Origin: Lunasporangiospora selenospora | Lineage: Eukaryota > Mortierellomycota > Mortierellomycetes > Mortierellales > Mortierellaceae | NCBI GenBank assembly: GCA_015680635.1 | Contig: JAABOA010000196.1 | Span: forward strand, 1-10,015 | Reading direction: 5' to 3' | Length of the DNA stretch: 10,015 bases | Notes under the pieces: generated by a model | What the model saw: the letters and a program-made list of their open reading frames with translations, nothing else | Told to the model about the DNA's origin: nothing | Database searches by the model: none | Shown here: positions 1 through 8,500 of the stretch, piece after piece | Position numbering within the stretch: position 1 is the first letter of the stretch | How the letters are laid out: each line of letters opens with the position of its first letter | Position numbers and translations under genes: made by a program

Positions 1-353
1 AGACCCATTCTACACCCTCCCCCCCACACGACAACCTGGTAGGTTCCATCTTGCCGGCCCATTCTCCCCTTTCCCACCCATTATTGCGCTCCATGAACTT
101 GCACGACTGTCTTTGGAGAAAACGCTGTGACCCAAAGGTTCGCACAACCACCAGCAGCTTTCTTTTTAAATCAGTTTTGGGCCACAAAATGTCTGAAATG
201 AGCAATGCCACATGGACAATGCGGGACCAACCGCAGCCCAGTCATAGCCATGGAATGAGCCCAAAAGCAGCAGTGAACGAACAAATGACGACGTACTTGG
301 AGCATCAGACCGATTGCCTTTTAGGCCCCGCATGCAAAAAAGTGCACCTGCAC

Positions 354-359
354 CACGTG
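354..359. promoter_or_regulatory. CACGTG E-box (possible bHLH site)
   Basis: A perfect CACGTG palindrome lies just after a second palindrome, GTGCAC (342-347), with the short repeated words TGCACC between them. CACGTG is the core site of fungal bHLH factors of the Cbf1/Pho4/SREBP type. It sits about 1.4 kb before the start codon, so assignment to this gene is uncertain and a chance hexamer is possible. Confidence 0.25.
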
Positions 360-385
360 GACAAAATGCTATGCGTGACTTGGGG

Positions 386-435
386 TGAGAGAGTGTGTGT
401 GTGTGAGAGAGAGAATGTGTGAGAGAGTGAGAGAC
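386..435. repeat. GA/GT compound microsatellite
   Basis: A run of mixed GA and GT dinucleotides: GAGAGAG, then five GT units, then GAGAGAGAGA, ATGTGTG, and GAGAGAGTGAGAGA. It is an imperfect compound dinucleotide repeat with no coding appearance. It is likely to vary in length between strains. Confidence 0.8.
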
Positions 436-871
436 GGGGCCCCAGGTTATTTTCCCCATTCCTCTCCCATTCTCTCAAGCACCGCTGCTACTCTGGCCAC
501 TAGTCTTGTGGGTCACAAGCCCACTCTCTTTCGTCATGGGTGGTGGTCCCTGGTACTAGTGAATACTTTCTACAACCTTGCTGGGAAACCCTCCAGTGCC
601 CCTGTTGGGTAGGGAGAATGGCTGAGAGAGCTACAGCGTACGAAGAGTGGTCAATGGCGTGACCTTGGGTTGTCTGTTGATGTGTGTTTCTGCTCGCGTC
701 TAAACCCTGTGAACTCTCCTAATCGTTTGTCTGCCTCAGTGGAAAGAGTCGGCCGCATGATATTCGTGGCAAGGCAATTGACAGCATGACTTTCTTCTTC
801 TGACCAGCCCTCTGTGCTCTGTCTGTGCCTCGTTGTGTGTACGTCTGTCGTACTCCCATACTTCTTCACCC

Positions 872-892
872 CTCTCTCTGTCTCTCTCTCTC
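872..892. repeat. CT microsatellite
   Basis: A short CT dinucleotide tract interrupted by one G (CTCTCTCTG then TCTCTCTCTC). It is one of several pyrimidine repeats upstream of the large gene. Confidence 0.7.
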
Positions 893-960
893 CCACTCCG
901 CCCCTTTACAGTCTACGCTCAGTCTTTCTGAATCCTAGAAGATACACCAGCAGGTGCCTG

Positions 961-997
961 CTCCTCTCTCTCTCTTCTCTCTCTCTCTCTTTTTTTG
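961..997. repeat. CT microsatellite followed by T7
   Basis: A CT dinucleotide tract with one TT interruption that runs directly into seven T. On the opposite strand it reads as GA repeats. It is a candidate GAGA-like or nucleosome-depleting promoter element, but no function can be shown from sequence alone. Confidence 0.75.
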
Positions 998-1560
998 TCA
1001 TGTTTCTACGAGCACTAGACTCTTGCTCATCTCGCAACTGCCTCTCGGAACCCGCGCCGTGTCAGACACGACTCACGAGGGGCAGTGGGATCTTTTTTTA
1101 CTCGAGCCTCTCAGTTGAGGTTCCTCTCCCAGGTTGGACCTGTGGAGTGAAGGACCTGTTCGATTCACCTGGGGGATGGGCCACCCATTCGATGCAATGC
1201 CGCTATGCCGATGACAACATGCTGCAGCAAAAAAAGAAAGGTTGTCAAGTGGGACAGTGCATAGGACAAGGGACCACTGTTCTGGCTTGCACGCGTTCTC
1301 TGTCTCTCACTTCTCTCCTCTTTTTCCGTTCACTTCAATCTCCTTCTTGTGTGTTTGTGTCAAATATGTTTATTCTATTGTGTTGGATCTCGACATGTTT
1401 CTGAAAAAAAAAAGGTGTCCGGTGCACAACCTTTTCTTGGTAAACCCTTCCATCTCTGTACCTTCTACACAAATACTACAACATCTTGCACAAGGAGAGG
1501 AAGAGAGTGAGCGTGGACAAAAAAAGAGCACTCAAGATCGGTTTGCAGATCGGCCTAATT

Positions 1561-1698
1561 TTTTTTCTTTACTTTTCTTTGTGTCTTGTTCTCTCTCTTT
1601 CTCTCATACTCACGCACACTCACTCGCTATCACACTCACTCGTCCTCTTGCTCCCTATTCCTCATTCTCACTCCCATTCTTGTTCTCAGTCCTTGCAG
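1561..1698 (+). promoter_or_regulatory. Pyrimidine-rich leader tract before the start codon
   Basis: About 130 bases are overwhelmingly C and T on the plus strand and end in CCTTGCAG (1691-1698), 36 bases before the start codon. Pyrimidine tracts immediately upstream of transcription starts are typical of fungal promoters. The tract followed by a good CAG also resembles a 3' splice site, so a 5' UTR intron ending at 1698 is an alternative. A possible donor is GTAAAC at 1440. The two readings cannot be separated without transcript data. Confidence 0.45.
1615..1642. repeat. 12-bp direct repeat (CACACTCACTCG) in the leader
   Basis: CACACTCACTCG occurs perfectly at 1615-1626 and again at 1631-1642, a 16-base period, inside the pyrimidine-rich tract. 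It may be a duplicated regulatory word or simply slippage in low-complexity DNA. Confidence 0.5.
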
Positions 1699-1734
1699 AA
1701 CAGTCGGCTGAACTTCAGGAGTCTCCTCTGAGAA

Positions 1735-2541
1735 ATGACGTCCCATAGGGTTGCTGCCACTTCTACCGCAGCTGCTACAAGTGTCACAGCCCTTGACAAT
1801 GGCATTGGAGCGAGTACCATCAAGGGGGACCGACGATTCATCTCCCGATCCGCCTATTCAACATTCTCCCGGCAAACAGGCCGATTTTTCGCACCTCAGA
1901 CGCGCCGCACCTCCTCGGAGGATGGCCTCTCGGCGAGCCATTCCTGGGCCTTGGATGACAAACCCACAACAGACGGGGAAGAGGAGGACACCGTATCGAG
2001 GCGGACATCAGAGGCGGAAGAGGAAGACGAGGAAGACGAGGAAGAAGAAACAGGAAAAGTGAAGCAGCAGCGGCAGCGGCAGCAACAGGCGACGGGCGAG
2101 GAGAAATCGAGAGCGACAGACGATGTGACACAGACAAATGTATCCTTCTTGGCCGACTCAGCAGCATCATTGGACCCCGCAACAGATACCGCCACAGACA
2201 TGACCGACACGGCCACCACCACCACTACCAACACCACCACCTCCTCCTCCACCCCTTCTACCACCCACGCAGACAACACATTGCTCTCTTCATCCTTCTC
2301 TGCTCGTTTGCTACATTCCTCTTCCACCACCCGATCAACTTCCTCTGTGCCGAGGACGGCCATCCCTGCGACTGACACCATGCGGCCCAGCATTGTCCTC
2401 GATCCTCCCATGGACAACCCCAGTCCACCATCCCGCCGCGAGACCTGCTCAGCTCCACCTAGCATCCCACCCTCTACACTTCCGTCCTCTCAGCCTCATT
2501 CTTCGCTGGCTCTCTCAGCCTCGGCTCTGCCCATTCCAGCC
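1735..2541 (+). other. Disordered N-terminal region: acidic, Gln/Arg and Thr/Ser tracts
   Basis: Residues 1 to about 269 lack the hydrophobic pattern of a fold. A Glu/Asp block (about 2014-2058) is followed by a Gln/Arg block (2062-2088), then a Thr-dominated stretch (about 2185-2265) and Ser/Pro-rich sequence. There is no signal peptide or membrane segment, so the protein should be cytosolic. The region probably serves as a flexible, phosphorylatable lead-in to the GAP-like domain. The Glu-rich run is built from GAG/GAA/GAC codons and may be length-variable. Confidence 0.65.
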
Positions 2542-5500
2542 CACATTCAGTTTGGAGACTATGTCTTTCCGGAGGATCCGACTTTGCGAGACCTGCGACA
2601 ACTCATTGTCCTCGACAAAAGCTCCAAACAAAAAGATCTCCATCAGTCGCAGCAACTCCATGTCCATCTGGCGGGCTTGGCTCTCTCTGCCAGGGTCTCG
2701 AGAGGACTGGACCTGGCGTACGACCATGCTCATGATGCTTTCAAGAACCGCCAAAGGGCCGACCGACGGGAAGAGTTTATTTCTGCCTTCAACTACTCGT
2801 TCGAAGAGACGGAGAAGATTTTGCAGCACGCACTTGCCTACCCTCACCTCCGTGCAAGCTTTCTAGATATGATGAGCCATTCTTCATCCTCTGCAGTTCT
2901 CACCTTTCTGCATAGACTTCGAACGGATCATTCGATCCTGGCCACGGCCTTCAAGAACATGCAGTCGCAGGAACTGGATACACTTCTTCTTCCGGAGCGG
3001 CCATCATCCGCAGCGCATTCCCAATTCCAGATCGGGAGAGCAGGGCGAGACCGAGGATTGTCCTCCCATGCAGGATCAACTGCACAGCAACAGTCCACAC
3101 ATTCACAGAGCTCACAGCAACGCACCTTACCATCACATGGAACGATACCCAACTTTATGAATGGCCAGGATATTGTCCATATCATCCTCAACAACCTCTT
3201 TGGATCTTCTTCTTTTGCAGGAGAGCATTTACTTAGGACACGGACGCTTCGGAGTATCTTTGTCAATTTGCTCAATGAACGCAAGGGAGAACGACTAATG
3301 GCCGAGATGCTCGAAAGATATGTGATACAGTCCGATTGGCAGCATGTCGGCCTTGTCAAGTCAAAATTTGAGCATACACTTTTGGATATTATTCGCAAGG
3401 GAGATGTCGTCTTGGCAGGATTCTCGGATGAGGAGCTGAACGCGTTCATGCCTCCACACACGTTTCAGCTCCATCATCATCTCCAACACCATCAACACCA
3501 TCAATCTCTTGGAAGGATACCAAACATCACGACGACGAGGCTCGACGTGCCCGAGTCGACAACATCTCAGCAACGCTTTCAAGGAATGAGCTCCTCTTTC
3601 AAAGAAGGATACGGCCAGCAAGGAAGCTTCGACACACGGGGGCGGATCCAGCTGGAACCAAACAGTCGTCAGACAATTGTGGAAAACTTTTACACTGAAG
3701 CCTGTCTAGATGTCCTAAATGTGTTGGAAGAGTTTTGTCCGCCATGTTTGATGGAGCTTTCTCGTCTTATCTTTGCAGAGCTGGATGCAAAGACTCGGTC
3801 TTACGCCTCCTTGATCATTGTGGTCAAATTTTTCTACTACCGGTTCATGAACAAGTGCATAGCATACCCCGAGGTAAGTTGGCTTGATAGGGGTTCCCGT
3901 GGTCATCTTTTATTGCAACTCTTTATCTTTTATTCGAGCGCGCATGATCCTTATCGATGAATTCTGTCTCTGTCCATTAGACGTACGGCATGATGCAGGA
4001 TGTATATATTTCAGAAGCGCAGCGTCAAAGGATACTGTTTGCAACCTACCATCGTCTATACCGATATGTCACTGGCATCATGAACCCCGTCCCAGGATGG
4101 TAAGCAAATCCTCTTTTTTGTAATTCTTGTTCTCGATAAAAAAGAATATAAAGGTCATTCCTTAACCCGAGAATCCGGTTGATTGTTCTAGGGAGAGTCG
4201 TACTTCTGTAATCGATGCAAGGATACGCAAAAAAGTCGAGCATTTGCTGGACCTCTTTTCATCGACTCCTACAACCCCAGGATCAAGCAACAGCTCCCAA
4301 TATACCCTTAGCGCGGTCTCCGCCTCCTCAGGACCAATATCGGGCCTTCCGCGCGGCACATCTGCAAAAACAGTTGTCTCGCCTGTCCTTTTACTCTGCC
4401 CTTCAGACTTTACGACCTTGTTTTATTTTGTATGCCCTCACCTCCGGAAAGCGACTCCTCCTACCTCCGGAGCCTCCTCAGTACCGATGGCTAGATCCAG
4501 TAGCTTTAATGGAAAGGGTGCAGTCGTCACTCGTCAGAGGACATCTTCCGAGACCCCCCCTACATATCCAGCGGCGATGAAGGCAGCAGCCTCTACCCCA
4601 GCCAGCTCCTCATCCTCGGCTAATCAAGAGCCGAAGCCGTCCCCAGCCAGTGCTGTCAGTCATGCCAGCTCGACGCGAACACATAAGCGGTCGTCGCCAA
4701 GTTTCTCCTTCTTTTCCGGGGCTGCATCATCTCTGAACCTTAAAGCGAAACCTCCCCCACCAGTACCACAGGAAAAGCCTGCAATGTTCACATCGGACTC
4801 TTCCTCTTCAGGGACCAATTTTTTGGCTTTGACAGGTATCAAACCTGGACAGGTTGTTTCGCCAAAGACGGCTAATGTGGAGGTCACAAGTTCCTTTGGG
4901 ATTGCTACTGCAAGTGGACCGCCTTGTCTGTTGCCAAAAATGGCAACGCCCAGCCAGATGCCATCATCCTCACTGTTTCAGACTGGAACTACGAGTACTT
5001 CGTCATTACCATCCCATCCTCTTGCTGCAAAACCAGAGGCAGTAATAGAGCATTGGTCGGATGATGTCCTTCTGCCGGAACTGAAACAAGCTGTGAAGGA
5101 GATCAAGACGTTTCAACATGGTCCTATCAAAGAAGCACCCTGGGCTTTACAGAGCGTCCATACAATGCCCTTGCGTGAACCATGGGCTCTTGTTTATGTT
5201 CAATACGGTCCAAAGAAAAGTACAAGCTCGCCTCGAGACTCTGGTACAGAGGACATGGATCCAGCAAACAACCTATTGGAATCACAACCTGTATTGGGAG
5301 AAGCCGGGATTACCTTGGCACCGCCCTGTATGGCCATGGTTATGGAAAGTGCGGGTATCGGAGAGACTGCCAAGATTGTAGCTGTCACAAAGCCCATCTT
5401 GATGGACCAAGTCATGGACTTTGCAGGAGGTAGAGATTCCCAGGACAATGAAAGCCATATGGCCATCAATCTTGAGGTCGACACCTCGGATTCCGAGTCT

Positions 5501-8500
5501 ATTCTCTCCCCCGAGGATAATGAGCTGGCCCAGAGAGCCAGGTCAGTTTTGTTGGACGATGGAGGGCTCTCGATTCTTCGCATCAACAGCAGTCAAATGC
5601 TATCTTCAATGAATGACTCTGGAGTGACCAACATCAACCATCTGGATGATCAAGGAGATCCCATGGCCAACAAAATACCAGGATTCTTTGGTCATGTACA
5701 GACTGCCGCGGCCAAATGGACGGTTGCCGATCGAACTTGGAAGTGTCGGATCCGTCAAACGGTTCATTCTGAATCAGACATGCCCGAAGAAGTTCAAACG
5801 GTAGCAAGATCCATCTTCAAGATCCTCCGGGAGTTTGATTTACTACCAAATGAAAGCTATGGTTATTCTAGCTTTTGGGATCCAACAGGAAATCAGCCTC
5901 GGAAGGCCACGGGACATGAAAGCATCCGCTCTCTGCTTTTACAGGGCATGGAAAAGGCGCAGTGCTGTGGAAACCATGCAGCTGCCATTGGAATCCATCA
6001 TTCGCTCCGAGTGTTGGATACGTCCTTGGTACTTCGACAGCTGGATAGTTCCAAGTTGATTTACCTTTTGGCAATGCCGTTGAGGCACCGCCTCGAACAT
6101 CGTGCAGGGCGGGCGAGCGGTCGAGCCATCTGGGAATCATTTGCTCATTCATGGCATACACGTGTCGTCTCGACAGTTGACCGTAAACGGGAAAGTCTTT
6201 CGACACTTCGGATCAAGATGTACTACCAAACCTGCGTACGAGCCTCACGAACCTTTGAGAAATCTCAGGCGATCGTTGGAGTACTTAGTAGGCTGAACAA
6301 GGATGTCATGAGAAAGTACCAGTCAGTGGATCAATACTATGGTGATACCGGATACGATGAAGCAGACTCTCAAGGTAGTGAGAGTGGAGATACACTCAAG
6401 GCGGGACGACTATCCTGTGACTCGTCCAGTTGCAAGGGCTCCGGTACCGACTATCCGCAAACGAGCCATAGCGGGAGCATGGATATTCCATCCGAACTTC
6501 ACTCTCGGAGACATGCCGCGCTCATGAACAGTTCCAAGGGACGACGAAGCAGCTTTAGCACATATATGGAGAATATCAACTCTCGATCCTCGGGAAGTCT
6601 GCTCATAGAGAGTACGCTAGGCAACCTCAAGGAGAAGGAGCAAGTGGCGATCTCCAGTAGTTATAATCCTCACAGTCATGGTTCATTTTGGACAAGTGTA
6701 GGCACGTCAGCAGCATCGACGACACAGTCAACCGACTCGGCAGATGTTGCTCACGACTTTACAATGGATTCAAAAGAAATCGAATCCGTCCAGCGCTGGG
6801 TTAATGAATCCAACATTCAAAACCTGTTGCTTGGCGAGGACAATTTTCTGCGTTTCTGTATGGAGGTCGAGTCTATTGTTCAAGGTGTAGGATTGGGCGG
6901 GACGGGTATCCAAGGAGCAGGTGCCTCTCAAGCTCAGAACGGTGTCATGCTTCCAGGATTATCGAGCAGCGGCTGTGATTTCTTTACAAAGGAGGTGGCC
7001 AAACTCAACGGTCAATTTGTTGCGGGAATGGGGCCTTCTGATGCTGGAAGCCAAGCAAAGCCTAGTAGTGGTTCGGGAGTGGCCGAGTTTTTAGCAAACT
7101 CGTTCAAGAATGCCTCTGCGACGACTGCTGCTACCGCAAGCATTGGGGGTCACCTCTTTACACCTGCGTCCACAGCAACAAATAATAGCAACAGTTCCTT
7201 CTCTAGCTCGGCGTCATCGTCCAGTACCTCGACATACAGCACTCTTGGACTGGGCAGCCACGGGAAGTCCAGAGGAGCACATCAGCACACACCGAATGGT
7301 AGTCAAAGAGATTTACGCGATAGTCTGTCCAGTGAGCGGTATCAATCTGTTTCTTCATCGTCTGGAGCCGCCTATGCGCTCTATCGCCCTCAGTATGCAA
7401 CTACGTCTCACAATACCTCCTCCATGTATGGCGCCCCGTACAATTCGGGAGGGCTGTCGACCACTCCATCCCATACCGCCTGTTCTCCAAGGGATATGCC
7501 AGAGTTTTTACGAAGGATCCAGATCAAACTGACTAGTTTGGTACTTTCAGAGTGGCTGGATCTCTTTGGCGAGGTGGAGACGGATCGATGGTTCCTAGAG
7601 TTTTTGGAAGAGATGAGCGATAAACCGACGGTGCCAGCCTGTGATCCAGACATGAACGACCAAGAGGATGTTCGTTCGACAGACGATGTCAATGAGGATG
7701 CCGACATGTTGCCTCTGAATGAGATGGACCTTGGTGACAAGGCAAATGCAGACCGACGTCGCGGAGTCTTTTCAAAGGGCTATTCCAACGATAGGACAGC
7801 CATTGCAGACCCTCAGGATTCCGATATGGAGCGCTTGGATCATATTGGTCGTTTGTCCGTCATAGATACGCAAGAAGATTCCGAGAGGATTGCAGTCAAG
7901 CCAAGAGATTCCGTCGGAGGGATCGTCGGCATCAGACATGCGGGCTCCCACTAGGGATACGATCATCAGTCCAGTTCTTTCAACCTCACCAACAGAGAGT
8001 GGAAATTCTGCCCACGAATTTGGTCTTGCTCCAACTGAAACTAAATTCTCGCGAGATGCATTTGCATCCCTGAACAACAAGCCTGTGAAATCCAAGGCAT
8101 CGGGCAAGAGTTTGTTGAACGTTCAGGTGAAGAACCTGAATCCTAGAAAGTCAGCACCATCGGAAAGCGGGGCAGATATCTCTTGTGACCCATACTACCT
8201 GCCGGACGCATACAGGGAGACCATTGAACAGTTTAACCAGGCCAAGTCGCCCTATCAAAAGCTTAGTCACCTCTTTGCGCTCGAGCTCCTGATTGTGGCA
8301 TCACTATCGTATCCAGAGTCGTGCACGATGTGGGCTCCGAAGCGTCCTCTGGAGAGTGGGTCCCAATCGCAGTCTTCTGACGCGACGAGTGATGCAGGAG
8401 CCCGAGACACCGACCCTCTGTCACCCATGGCGATCACTCCAGGGACTGACATGATTGTGAATGAGATTGAAAAGTTGTTTCGCCAGCCAGATATTCTCCG

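Larger units (their letters stand above)
1..1734. other. Upstream non-coding region (promoter and 5' leader)
   Basis: No convincing gene lies here. The open frames on both strands are short, overlap each other, and translate to low-complexity Ser/Leu/Cys-rich or repeat-derived peptides without domain-like character. The stretch holds a GA/GT microsatellite, several CT microsatellites, A and T homopolymers (for example at 1404-1413 and 1559-1566), and a long pyrimidine-rich tract just before the start codon. Such CT-rich DNA is common in promoters and 5' leaders of filamentous fungi. I infer that it contains the promoter and 5' UTR of the large gene starting at 1735. No clear TATA box was found and the transcription start cannot be placed. 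The first few hundred bases could instead belong to the flank of a gene outside the window. Confidence 0.6.
2545..4560 (+). other. RasGAP-like domain, IQGAP/GAPVD1 type
   Basis: This spans residues about 271 to 880 across exons 1, 2 and the start of exon 3. Landmarks in order: a helical lead-in; FLHRLRTD followed by an ILATAF segment (about 2908-2955), resembling the FLxRLR...LIA part of GAPVD1; LNNLFGSSS (3185-3213), where classical RasGAPs have the LFR arginine-finger loop; HLLRTRTLRSIFVNLL, like the YLLxxLRxxxxxEL helix of GAPVD1/IQGAP; VVKFFYYRFMN ending CIAYPE at 3873, matching the FLR/YYRYMNPAIVxPE motif; and TYGMMQDVYISEAQR in exon 2, matching the YGIISDxPINE region of GAPVD1. A Ser/Gln/His-rich loop (about 3460-3660) is inserted. 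The domain assignment is by motif recognition only. The C-terminal limit depends on how the frame at 4256-4560 is resolved. Confidence 0.7.

Noticed and set aside
51-612. Overlapping open frames of 75-123 residues on both strands in the first 600 bases
   Set aside because: Both strands are open over the same DNA, much of the text comes from the GA/GT repeat, and no domain-like pattern or splice context supports a gene.
814-1748. Plus-strand open frames rich in Ser/Leu/Phe that look like signal or membrane peptides
   Set aside because: The hydrophobic look is produced by CT-rich repeats (CTCTCT reads Leu-Ser), and the frames overlap each other in conflicting phases.
1896-2465. Minus-strand open frame of 189 residues opposite exon 1
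   Set aside because: It is the complement of Glu/Thr/Ser-rich coding sequence (giving poly-Ser and poly-Val) and has no independent support.
4256-4262. Programmed +1 ribosomal frameshift at CTC TTT TCA
   Set aside because: It does not match known +1 sites (Ty1 CUU-AGG-C, Ty3 GCG-AGU-U, antizyme UCC-UGA), and a second opposite shift would be needed at 4554-4560. Homopolymer indels explain both more simply.
4200-4331. Alternative introns such as 4208-4280 or 4208-4331 to reach the other frame
   Set aside because: They restore the frame but would delete the amphipathic helix VIDARIRKKVEHLL, have weak donors, and lack a clear branch site.
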